Positions 38,328 to 45,865 of a stretch of 64,000 nucleotides of DNA are shown piece after piece. The stretch is from Leptospira johnsonii (lineage in GTDB: Bacteria > Spirochaetota > Leptospiria > Leptospirales > Leptospiraceae), in the NCBI RefSeq assembly GCF_003112675.1, contig NZ_BFAY01000011.1:434001-498000 (forward strand). The letters are read 5' to 3'. Every line of letters starts with the position of its first letter. The first letter of the stretch is position 1. Both the position numbers and the translations under genes were made by a program. The notes beneath the pieces are model-generated. The model was not told the DNA's origin, did not search any database, and saw only the letters and a program-made list of their open reading frames with translations.

Positions 38328-38906
38328 ATGACTGATACTTTAGTTGAGCCGATCCAATTTCAGGGACTTCGTTTAGAGGATAATCAACTCAAAGAAAGAA
38401 AAATTTTTCTCTGGGGTCAGGTAGATGATTCTTCTGCAAAACATGTGATAGAACGTTTATTATATCTTTCTAATCAAGATCAGGAAAAGGATATCACTCT
38501 TGTGATTAATAGTCCGGGAGGTGCAAATACTTCCGGCATGTCTATTTTAGATACCATGGATCTGATACCGAATGATGTAAGCACTGTTTGTATGGGACTC
38601 GCCGCGAGCTTCGGTGCATTACTTCTTCTTTCCGGGACAAAAGGTAAAAGATTCGCATTCCCGCATAGCAGGATTATGCTGCACCAACCTCATGTTCCTG
38701 GAACTTACCAAGCAAAGGCGACGGACATTGGGATCTTTGCTTCTATGATAGAAAGAGACAAAAAGGAAATCAATCGTATCGTTTCTGAAAGAACAGGACA
38801 ACCCTTGGAAATTGTGGAAAGAGATACGGATAGAGATCTATGGCTCACCCCAACTGAGGCACAAATATACGGTGTGATAGACGGGGTACTGGAGAACTGG
38901 AGATAG
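38328..38906 (+). CDS. clpP: ATP-dependent Clp protease proteolytic subunit
   Basis: A 192-residue ClpP with an intact triad: Ser94 in GLAASFGALLLL, His119 in RIMLHQP, and Asp168 in ERDTDRDLWLTPTEA. It forms the barrel that degrades proteins unfolded by ClpX or ClpA. The motif around Ser has GLAASFGA instead of the usual GQAASMGA, suggesting a non-canonical paralogue; Leptospira carries more than one ClpP. The ATG at 38328 with GGAG before it is chosen over the longer frame from 38316. It follows an ECF sigma gene by 12 bp, and no ClpX is adjacent. Confidence 0.93.
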   Translation: MTDTLVEPIQFQGLRLEDNQLKERKIFLWGQVDDSSAKHVIERLLYLSNQDQEKDITLVINSPGGANTSGMSILDTMDLIPNDVSTVCMGLAASFGALLLLSGTKGKRFAFPHSRIMLHQPHVPGTYQAKATDIGIFASMIERDKKEINRIVSERTGQPLEIVERDTDRDLWLTPTEAQIYGVIDGVLENWR

Positions 38907-38911
38907 ATTAA

Positions 38912-38948
38912 GTTTATTTAAACCTGAGGTTTTCCTAGTTTAAATAAA
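38912..38948. terminator. AT-rich bidirectional hairpin between clpP and acetyltransferase
   Basis: TTTATTTAAAC at 38913-38923 pairs perfectly with GTTTAAATAAA at 38938-38948, an 11-bp stem with a 14-base loop, between two convergent genes and overlapping the 3' end of the acetyltransferase. A bidirectional terminator is likely, but the stem is AT-only apart from its inner G:C pair, so strength is uncertain. Confidence 0.45.
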
Positions 38949-39529
38949 AGATTCCCTCTTACAGTAGGCCATTCTTCTTTCGTAATACTGTAAACTGCGG
39001 TATCTCTTAGAGTGCCGTTTTTACTGATCCGATGGTTTCTCAGGACCCCGTCTAGCTTTGCTCCTAATCTTTCGATCGCTTTCCTAGATGTAAAATTCAT
39101 AATATGTGTCCTGAATTCCACCGCTATACATCCTAAGGTTTCGAAGGCATGTTCCAATAGCAGAAGTTTACATTCCGTATTCACGAAAGTTTTTTGGGCC
39201 GATTTAGGATACCATGTGGCTCCGATCTCCAACCTGCGAGCATCCTTTTCTATATTCAAATATCTTGTAGTTCCTAAAAGTTTTGAATCTTCCTTTCCGA
39301 TCACTGCAAATGGAAGAGAAAGCCCGACTTCTTGTTCTTCTAACGCTTTTTGGATCCAGGCCTTCATTCCTTCCGGTTCCGGAATATTCGTGTACCAAAG
39401 TTTCCAGAGTTCTCCATCCTGAAGTGCTTCCGTCAATGCATCTGCATGTTCCAAGCCAAGAGGGATCAACTCAACACGATCCCCGGAAAGACGTATGGGT
39501 TTAGGAGGATAATAAGTGGAAGAAATCAT
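38918..39529 (-). CDS. GNAT acetyltransferase, RimJ/RimL type
   Basis: A 203-residue N-acetyltransferase of the RimJ/RimL group: VELIPLGLEHADALTEAL at the start, LLGTTRYLNIEKDARRLEIGATWY (strand before the acetyl-CoA loop), then NTECKLLLLEHAFETLGCIAVEFRTHIMNFTSRKAIERLGAKLDGVLRNH. In this group acetyl goes to a protein N-terminus or small amine. The target is unknown. The gene is convergent with clpP. Confidence 0.9.
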   Translation of the reverse strand: MISSTYYPPKPIRLSGDRVELIPLGLEHADALTEALQDGELWKLWYTNIPEPEGMKAWIQKALEEQEVGLSLPFAVIGKEDSKLLGTTRYLNIEKDARRLEIGATWYPKSAQKTFVNTECKLLLLEHAFETLGCIAVEFRTHIMNFTSRKAIERLGAKLDGVLRNHRISKNGTLRDTAVYSITKEEWPTVRGNLLFKLGKPQV

Positions 39530-39563
39530 ACTTTTATAATATAAGAAGGACCGAAAGTTAGAT

Positions 39564-40463
39564 CTATAACTTCAAATAGCCTGATAAACACCAAGCACAA
39601 ACTTCTTCCGTAAATGGAAGATCTTTTGCTTTTGCCACCACATCAGGAGGAACAGTATGGAAGAAGATCCGATCGTCCACAGTTCTTCCACAGATCTTGC
39701 AGACTGAGATTTTCCAAGGAGAAATGGTTTCTCCATCCTTCTCCGCTTGGGAATGAGATCTGAAAGGTCTCACATCTTCGTCGTTTTCCAACCTGGTCCT
39801 AAGAGAAAGATATTCCCCATTAAAACCGATCTCTAACCGAAAAACATGCTCACCTTCTGCAGTATCGAATCTAAGAAGGTTCGGATCCAATCCTATTTCC
39901 TTAAATTGTAATATAGCTAATGCGATCCCTATTTCTCGTCCTTCTTCATCGAAAGGATAATCTTCGTAGTATTCCGAAAGATCATGGTAGGACTTTGCTC
40001 TGGAAAGATATTCCGTCAGAGCTTCTTCCGCTTCCGAAGTAATGGGGGCTAAATTCGCAATCTCTAAAGAAACTCCCGAACCGGAGTGGTGGATCGTGGT
40101 CCTAAGGATAGAACCTTCTTCTTTTAATCTGTTCCTTAATTTTAATGGATCGGAGAAGTCCCAATTAGTTTCGAATTCAGCTTCTCTTTCGGTTAACGAT
40201 TCCGAACTAAGAGGATCCCAGCCCTTCTCAGTATAGTAGGAATTCCTACAATTTTCTTTAAAAGCCATTTCTAATAGGGAATAAATGAGAGAAAGGGAAG
40301 GAGGAAGAATATCCGTCTTTTGGTAATATTCTAAACAGAATCGGAGATAATTCTCCACATTAGATTTATAATATTGCGAAAGCACCACTCCATGAAGAAC
40401 GATCTTTTTTCCGAGTTCCATCGCACGGATCAAACGTTCCTTTTTGGCTAATTCTATTTCCAT
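39564..40463 (-). CDS. Uncharacterised protein with C-terminal zinc motif, possible degenerate ATPase fold
   Basis: A 299-residue soluble protein. The N-terminal 90 residues are helical (SLIYSLLEMAFKENCRNS). A middle part has SGSGVSLEIANLAP and DEEGREIGIALAILQFKEIGLDPNLLRF, which recall the G-x-G boxes of GHKL (histidine-kinase) ATPases without a full match. The C-terminus has CKICGRTV, about 30 residues, then CAWC, a likely zinc ribbon. No family was identified. It lies 34 bp upstream of the acetyltransferase on the same strand, so they may be co-transcribed. Confidence 0.6.
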   Translation of the reverse strand: MEIELAKKERLIRAMELGKKIVLHGVVLSQYYKSNVENYLRFCLEYYQKTDILPPSLSLIYSLLEMAFKENCRNSYYTEKGWDPLSSESLTEREAEFETNWDFSDPLKLRNRLKEEGSILRTTIHHSGSGVSLEIANLAPITSEAEEALTEYLSRAKSYHDLSEYYEDYPFDEEGREIGIALAILQFKEIGLDPNLLRFDTAEGEHVFRLEIGFNGEYLSLRTRLENDEDVRPFRSHSQAEKDGETISPWKISVCKICGRTVDDRIFFHTVPPDVVAKAKDLPFTEEVCAWCLSGYLKL

Positions 40464-40553
40464 CCGCTTATGGAGTTTTGGCTCCCCGCAAAAGTATCGG
40501 GAGATTGGGGCCTCTGTCTGCCTTTTTTTATCGATCTGAGATTGAAAAAGAAA

Positions 40554-40594
40554 CCGGTCCCCGGCAAGGACCTAAGCCCAGAACCCGGGACCGG
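40554..40594 (-). terminator. Hairpin with T-rich tail downstream of the gene at 40727-41068
   Basis: CCGGTCCC (40554-40561) and GGGACCGG (40587-40594) form a perfect 8-bp GC stem with a 25-base loop. Read on the minus strand it is followed by TTTCTTTTTC, as in intrinsic terminators. It lies about 130 bp beyond the upstream stop, and the sequence in between contains no gene, so that stretch may be a 3' untranslated region or an untranslated RNA. Confidence 0.55.
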
Positions 40595-40726
40595 CTAAAT
40601 TGGTGCTATATTGGATGGGAAAATATTACTAAGTGATCTCCGAAAATTCTATTTTGAGCGCAAAACTAGGCAACGCTTAGCTGAAAGCGGAGTACGACTA
40701 GGCCATACCGGCTTTCAAACCTTAGA

Positions 40727-41068
40727 TTAAGAGATGGAAGGTGGAGGGATATTCAGCAGATGCTGAGATAATAATTTATTGTGTTGGAATTGAAACCTAT
40801 CCTGGCGGGAAGTATTTGAATTAGAGAGACCTGGAGTATTTATTTCAGAAGCTAAAAAATCTACCAAAACCGTTTCCGAAGGATCGGAGGTTTCGGCGAG
40901 ATCGCTTAATTCTTCTATATCGGTCTCTTGTCCGATGATTGTTTGTGATTGGTCGGACTTCTTCCCGGGATAAGGGCTATTGGATGGTCCAGAATGTAGA
41001 AAGAATAGTAGAGTAAATAAGGCTAAGGAAGCCGAAACGAACCTTAGTTTTTTTCCTCTTAGGACCAT
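40727..41068 (-). CDS. Small protein with N-terminal membrane anchor, unknown function
   Basis: A 113-residue protein with a hydrophobic segment near the N-terminus (LRFVSASLALFTLLFFLHSG, about 8-27), then a polar Ser/Asp/Glu-rich part (IGQETDIEELSDLAETSDPSETVLVDF). It could be an exported or membrane-anchored protein. No family was recognised. It lies about 60 bp downstream of glucose-6-phosphate isomerase in the same direction and is followed by the hairpin at 40554-40594. Confidence 0.5.
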   Translation of the reverse strand: MVLRGKKLRFVSASLALFTLLFFLHSGPSNSPYPGKKSDQSQTIIGQETDIEELSDLAETSDPSETVLVDFLASEINTPGLSNSNTSRQDRFQFQHNKLLSQHLLNIPPPSIS

Positions 41069-41126
41069 ACTGATCTAATCCGAAACCTGAACGAATCTCT
41101 GTCAAGCTTTTAGAGATTCTTTTTGT

Positions 41127-42470
41127 TTAGACTCCTTTTTTGCGAAGGGACTCTCTTAAATTTTCAAAACCTGGTTTTCCCAGTAATGCGAACATATTTT
41201 TTTTATAGGCTTCTACCCCAGGTTGATCGAATGGGTTTACACCCAGTACATTCCCCGAAATACCGCAGGCGAGCTCAAAAAAATACATTATTTGGCCTAG
41301 GCTATTAGGACCTGTATCCGGAAACAAAATCTCCAAACAAGGTATCCCGCCTTCAGAATGCGCTACTAAAGTGCCAAGAAAAGCCTGTAAGTTCACTTCT
41401 TCCAAGTTTTTAGAAGCTAAAAAATTCAGCCCATCTAAATCGTCTCCATCCTTGGGAACCAAAACCTTTGCTCCGGTATTCTTAGAATAAAGTACTGTCT
41501 CAAAAATATTACGTTCCCCTTCTTGTAGGTACTGCCCGAGAGAATGTAGATCGGTAGTGAGTTCCACAGAAGCAGGAAAAATACCCTTACCTTGTTTGCC
41601 CTCACTTTCTCCAAACAATTGTTTCCACCATTCGGTTAAAGTGCGGATAGAAGGATTATAATTAGCGATGACTTCTATCTTCTTTCCGGATCTATAAAAT
41701 AAATTTCGATAAGCGGAATAAATACAGGCAGTATTTTTATGCGGAGAAGTTTCTGAGATCAGAAAGTCTGAAGCTTCCGAGAATCCTTTGCAAAAAGAGA
41801 ATATATCCACTCCTGAAGCCGCGATCGGAAAAAGTCCGACAGGCGTTAAGACAGAATATCTCCCGCCTACGTTATCCGGAATAGAGAAGGTCGTAAATCC
41901 CAGCTCATCCGACATCTTGCGTAATGCACCCTTGGAGCTATCAGTTGTTGCGACTATTCTATCTTTTGCTTTGGCCCCATACTTTTTTTTGGTCAGATCC
42001 CAAAGCAAACGAAATGCCAAAGCAGGTTCGGTAGTAGTTCCAGACTTGGAAACCACATTGATGGAAAATTCTTTATTCTCTAAATATTCTAAAAGTTCAG
42101 AATGATAACGCGCGTCTAAATGATGTCCCGCATAAACGATCTCAGGAGATCCCAAACTTGGAGTTTTGAAATAAGGTTTGGAAGCCTCGATAACGGCCTT
42201 AGCTCCTAGATATGAACCGCCGATCCCGATCACAACGATCGTCTCGGATTGTTTTCTAAATCTTTGCGCCTCGGAATGAATTCTTTCTAATTCTGATTTT
42301 TGGATCTCTCGGGGAAGTTGGACCCAACCTAAAAATTCTGAGCCTGGAGATTTTCCGGACAGAAGATTTTGTAATGCAGTACCTGACTCTTTTAATAAGA
42401 GTTCGAAGGTTTTGGGATCTGCAAACTCCGAGGCAAATCTATCGTTTATTTCTAAAGAAAAGGCCACCAA
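41127..42470 (-). CDS. pgi: Glucose-6-phosphate isomerase
   Basis: A 447-residue cytosolic enzyme interconverting glucose-6-phosphate and fructose-6-phosphate. Motifs: [15 protein letters not shown], the substrate-phosphate loop [39 protein letters not shown], and the catalytic-site helices [15 protein letters not shown] and [20 protein letters not shown]. The length fits the shorter bacterial (Bacillus-type) enzymes. The start is TTG at 42470 or GTG one codon later, with TTGAGGAA ahead. It is divergent from galK. Confidence 0.96.
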   Translation of the reverse strand: MVAFSLEINDRFASEFADPKTFELLLKESGTALQNLLSGKSPGSEFLGWVQLPREIQKSELERIHSEAQRFRKQSETIVVIGIGGSYLGAKAVIEASKPYFKTPSLGSPEIVYAGHHLDARYHSELLEYLENKEFSINVVSKSGTTTEPALAFRLLWDLTKKKYGAKAKDRIVATTDSSKGALRKMSDELGFTTFSIPDNVGGRYSVLTPVGLFPIAASGVDIFSFCKGFSEASDFLISETSPHKNTACIYSAYRNLFYRSGKKIEVIANYNPSIRTLTEWWKQLFGESEGKQGKGIFPASVELTTDLHSLGQYLQEGERNIFETVLYSKNTGAKVLVPKDGDDLDGLNFLASKNLEEVNLQAFLGTLVAHSEGGIPCLEILFPDTGPNSLGQIMYFFELACGISGNVLGVNPFDQPGVEAYKKNMFALLGKPGFENLRESLRKKGV

Positions 42471-42603
42471 TATTCCTCAAAACAGGACATCCGAGACAAA
42501 TTACTTATGTTAATTGGAATAGCAAGGAAAAACGAAAGAATTCAATGTTCTAATTTTCCAAAATCCCTTGTAAGTATTTAAGTCTTAGATTTTATTTTCC
42601 AGA

Positions 42604-43767
42604 ATGACTCTTTCCATCCGAGAGAATCTATCCTCTTCTCTTTCCAGTATTTTTCCGGATGAACCAGGCCTTGGCCCCGTTCGTTTTTTCTCCGCTCCTG
42701 GCAGAGTGAATATTATAGGGGAACATGTGGACTACGCAGGAGGCTTGGTATTTCCTGCTGCAATCGATTTCAGAACCAATTTTGCGGTTCGGACTAACGG
42801 ACTCGGACTTTTCAGATTATATTCTTTGGATTTCCAATCCGAACTTGTAACAAAAGATCCGATCTACTCCGAAGAAAAACCGTGGGCAAATTATATCTTA
42901 GGAGTTGTCTCAGAAGCACTTAAATTAGGTTTAAGGGTAGAAGGTTTCGACCTCGCCTTTACAGGCAATATCCCCCAAGGTGCCGGGCTCTCTTCTTCCG
43001 CAGCTGTAGAAGTCGGGATCGCATTTGCACTTTCTAAAATTTTTTCCTGGGACATCACTCTGGAAAAGATCGCATTACTTTCACAAGCAGCAGAGAATCA
43101 TTTTGTAGGAGTTAACTGTGGGATCATGGATCAGTTCGTGATCGCTGTTGCTAAACCTTCTACTTGTATCTCTCTAAATACCGAAAGTTTGGAATATTCG
43201 TATCATAGTTTGGATCTTCCTGGTTACGAATTCTATCTGATCGATTCTCAAGTCCCACATAGTCTGAAAGAAAGCGCATACAACGACAGACGAAAAGAAG
43301 TGGAGTCTGCAACTTCAAAATGTAATAAAATTTCTCCTGAAGTCCGGACCTTAAGCCAGGCAAACTTCTCACTAATAGAAAAAGCAGGGTTGACTACTAA
43401 CGAATTCAAAAGAGCCACTCATATTTTGGGAGAAAGATCCAGGGCTCAAAACGTTATCCGCTCCTTAAAGGATAAAGATGCGGAGAAGGTCGGAAAGGAA
43501 TTGTTTTCTTGCCATGAGTCTCTCTCCAAAAACTTTCAAGTCTCCTGCGAAGAAACGGATTTTATCGTAGAATGGTTCCGTTCTGAAAATGTATTAGGAG
43601 CGAGAATGATAGGAGGAGGTTTCGGAGGTTGTGTCCTAGTTCTGGACAAAGAAGGCAGATCTTCTTCTTTATTCTCCGAATTCGAAAAGGAATATTTCCG
43701 AAAATTCGGACTAAACGCAAAGATCTATAAATTCTCTATCTCTGAAGGTGTAAGAGAAGACCCTTAA
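42604..43767 (+). CDS. galK: Galactokinase (GHMP kinase)
   Basis: A 387-residue GHMP kinase phosphorylating galactose at C1. The galactokinase signature APGRVNIIGEHVDYAGG, the ATP-binding PQGAGLSSSAAVEVG and the C-terminal RMIGGGFGGCVLVL are all present, and the catalytic Asp is in CGIMDQFV. The length fits the family. No galT or galE lies adjacent, so the pathway genes are elsewhere or the real substrate is another sugar. It is divergent from pgi, with 130 bp between them. Confidence 0.93.
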   Translation: MTLSIRENLSSSLSSIFPDEPGLGPVRFFSAPGRVNIIGEHVDYAGGLVFPAAIDFRTNFAVRTNGLGLFRLYSLDFQSELVTKDPIYSEEKPWANYILGVVSEALKLGLRVEGFDLAFTGNIPQGAGLSSSAAVEVGIAFALSKIFSWDITLEKIALLSQAAENHFVGVNCGIMDQFVIAVAKPSTCISLNTESLEYSYHSLDLPGYEFYLIDSQVPHSLKESAYNDRRKEVESATSKCNKISPEVRTLSQANFSLIEKAGLTTNEFKRATHILGERSRAQNVIRSLKDKDAEKVGKELFSCHESLSKNFQVSCEETDFIVEWFRSENVLGARMIGGGFGGCVLVLDKEGRSSSLFSEFEKEYFRKFGLNAKIYKFSISEGVREDP

Positions 43768-43905
43768 GAGATATATCTTTTTGAATTACAAGTTGGAACA
43801 ATACATGCTTCTCGCGAGAGTATGGAAAAAACTGGATAAAATCCTTGCAGAAACCGCTAGTACTTCGATAGTCTTCGCATTCGGTAAAAATAAGCGACCA
43901 CAACT

Positions 43906-44325
43906 ATGGCAGACACTCCTTGGAACCTGGACAGTAAAGATTTCGATCATGACGCACCCGAGTTAGGTGTATTTCTGGATCAGGATAATATTCCAGATGG
44001 TCTTCCTAAGGAAGCAGTGGTTGTTAAAATTTCCGGAGAGATTAATTTATATTCCGCCCAGATCATGAAAGAAAGATTCTTTCATCTACTCGATCGAGGA
44101 TTCATTTATCTTCTAGTGAATATGGAAAATGTGAAGTATATAGATTCATCCGGACTGGGAGTTTTTATGGCGACACATTCCAGACTAGTCAAGAGCGGCA
44201 AGGGTGGAATCGCAGTATTCTCTCCTTCTTCTCAAGTGAATAAAATTTTGGAACTTACCAAATTAAAAAGCCTGATCCGAGTAGGAAGTACTTCCAAAGA
44301 GGCTTGGAAACTTTTAGCGCCTTGA
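43906..44325 (+). CDS. STAS-domain anti-sigma factor antagonist
   Basis: A 139-residue protein with an acidic ~35-residue N-terminal extension (LDSKDFDHDAPELG) and then one STAS domain; the phosphorylatable Ser is in VKYIDSSGLGVFMATHSRL. It is the second STAS protein in the window besides 6929-7261. No anti-sigma kinase lies nearby. It is followed 10 bp later by the glycosylase-like gene. It may be a substrate of the SpoIIE phosphatases at 9728-13260, but this is inference. Confidence 0.9.
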   Translation: MADTPWNLDSKDFDHDAPELGVFLDQDNIPDGLPKEAVVVKISGEINLYSAQIMKERFFHLLDRGFIYLLVNMENVKYIDSSGLGVFMATHSRLVKSGKGGIAVFSPSSQVNKILELTKLKSLIRVGSTSKEAWKLLAP

Positions 44326-44335
44326 CCAGTTGGCG

Positions 44336-44956
44336 ATGAACGATTCCCAAAAATTCAAAAAACATCTAGATACCTTAATTCATTGCAGACTTTGTCCGGA
44401 CATGGTGGGCAAACCTGTACATGGCGGCATCCCCGGCGCAAAAATTATGAGCATAGGCCAGGCTCCGGGTATCCACGAAGAAAAATTCGGGAGACCATTC
44501 GCTTACACTGCGGGCAAAACTTTATTCAAATGGTTTTCTTCCATTGGAATAGAAGAAGAGATCTACAGATCTAAAGTGAATATGGCCGCGGTTTGTAGAT
44601 GTTTCCCAGGCAAAGCAAAAAGCGGAGATAGAAAACCGAATCCTTTCGAAGTGGAAAATTGTTCCAAATTCATGCGCTTCGAAGTTGAATTCAATCGACC
44701 TGAACTTATCATCCCCATAGGCAAATTGGCGATCGATCAATTGGTAGAGAATAAAAAGTACAAACTGGACGAGGTCATCGGCAAGAAGTTCAAAAAGAAT
44801 TTTTACGGAGTGGAAATAGATTGGATCCCTTTGCCTCATCCATCCGGACTAAATGTTTGGAATCATACTCAAGAAGGTAAGATACTGATAGCAAAATCCT
44901 TGGATCTGATCCGAAAACATCCTTCAATCAAAAGAGAATTCTTTTCTAAAAAATAA
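44336..44956 (+). CDS. Uracil-DNA glycosylase superfamily protein (family 4/5-like)
   Basis: About 206 residues. Motif A is IGQAPGIHEEKFGRPFAYTAGK, similar to the G-E/Q-A-P-G segment of family 4/5 uracil-DNA glycosylases, and the motif near the end is PLPHPSGLN (HPS). Cysteines in CRLCPDM, VCRCFP and ENCSKF could hold a 4Fe-4S cluster as in family 4. It would remove uracil from DNA or act on a related base. The ATG at 44336 is preferred to the TTG two codons earlier. It converges on the HhH gene. Confidence 0.85.
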   Translation: MNDSQKFKKHLDTLIHCRLCPDMVGKPVHGGIPGAKIMSIGQAPGIHEEKFGRPFAYTAGKTLFKWFSSIGIEEEIYRSKVNMAAVCRCFPGKAKSGDRKPNPFEVENCSKFMRFEVEFNRPELIIPIGKLAIDQLVENKKYKLDEVIGKKFKKNFYGVEIDWIPLPHPSGLNVWNHTQEGKILIAKSLDLIRKHPSIKREFFSKK

Positions 44957-44963
44957 GATCAAA

Positions 44964-45245
44964 TCAGACAAGCTGTTTGTCCTTCCAGAACCACCATTTC
45001 ATTTTTTCAGGTTCAGGATCGGGGGTTGCGGAAACGTAGACTGCACAACGAAATACGTACAGCATACAAGGATCTACTCGAGTGCCTTGGTAATCGCAAA
45101 TTTCTTCGTATAATTTTTCAGGATCTAATTTTGCGAGTTCCGCTTTGCTGCGAACTCCGAGATTCCAAAGATCCTCTGCAATTACTTTGCCCACTCCGGG
45201 AAGAGTGCGAAATTCTTTTAATACTTCGGATTTATCCGATTTCAT
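44964..45245 (-). CDS. Helix-hairpin-helix protein of the Cdd1 family
   Basis: About 93 residues from the ATG at 45245; a TTG ten codons earlier is possible. An HhH DNA-binding motif (FRTLPGVGKVIAEDLWNLGV) is followed by AELAKLDPEKLYEEICDYQGTRVDPCMLYVFRCAVYVS, which matches the Cdd1 (pathogenicity locus) pattern. The family is of unknown role, probably DNA-related. It is tail to tail with the glycosylase-like gene, 8 bp between stops. Confidence 0.85.
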   Translation of the reverse strand: MKSDKSEVLKEFRTLPGVGKVIAEDLWNLGVRSKAELAKLDPEKLYEEICDYQGTRVDPCMLYVFRCAVYVSATPDPEPEKMKWWFWKDKQLV

Positions 45246-45348
45246 AAAGAAGGATCTTATAGGACGTCCGTCCAAAAATCAAGTGACTTACTCGATTTAT
45301 AATAAACCAATACTGCAGTTCAAAGATAGATTTTTTAAAAAAAGAAAG

Positions 45349-45861
45349 TCAACTTTTGGGAGTATAAGGTTTTAAACGAGGAATCCATCTAGGAACGTTC
45401 TGTTTGTAAATCGTATATTCCTGTCCGAATCGTAAAACCAACCTGGGTTCTTCGCTATATATAAAGTAGAGAGTATTGGCAGTAAAAAAGCACACGATGA
45501 GTATCAAATGATTATAAGAAAGAAATAAGAAGAATTCCCCGATCAGAATGAATAACACTCCGGTGATCATAGGATTTCTACAATATTTATAAGGTCCTGC
45601 TATGATCAATTTTTGGGTAGGTTGCCAAGGAGCGAGGGTACCTTCTCCCAATCTTTTGAATAAAGAAATCGTAATAAATAATAAAGAGAGCCCAAGACCT
45701 ATAAATCCGAAACATAGGATCGGTAAGATCCAATTATTAAAAATAAATATCTGAGGAGAATGAAAGAACAAAGCCGGTAGAATGATCGTAACAGTAAACG
45801 GAAGTAAAAAAATATCTCGAAGGTGGGCCCAATTGGACGGAGTTTGGTTCTGCTTTGTCAT
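45349..45861 (-). CDS. Isoprenylcysteine carboxyl methyltransferase-like membrane protein
   Basis: A 170-residue protein with four to five membrane helices and the ICMT/PEMT pattern in the C-terminal half: AGPYKYCRNPMITGVLFILIG, followed by EEPRLVLRFGQEYTIYKQNVPRWIP. These parts bind S-adenosylmethionine at the membrane interface. The methyl acceptor is unknown; a lipid or small molecule is likely. It is 4 bp downstream of the radical SAM gene on the same strand, so the two are probably one unit. Confidence 0.88.
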   Translation of the reverse strand: MTKQNQTPSNWAHLRDIFLLPFTVTIILPALFFHSPQIFIFNNWILPILCFGFIGLGLSLLFITISLFKRLGEGTLAPWQPTQKLIIAGPYKYCRNPMITGVLFILIGEFFLFLSYNHLILIVCFFTANTLYFIYSEEPRLVLRFGQEYTIYKQNVPRWIPRLKPYTPKS

Positions 45862-45865
45862 AATT

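Noticed and set aside
43781..43966. Short frame between galK and the STAS gene
   Set aside because: Runs into the STAS coding region in another frame and has no domain, signal peptide or clear ribosome binding site.
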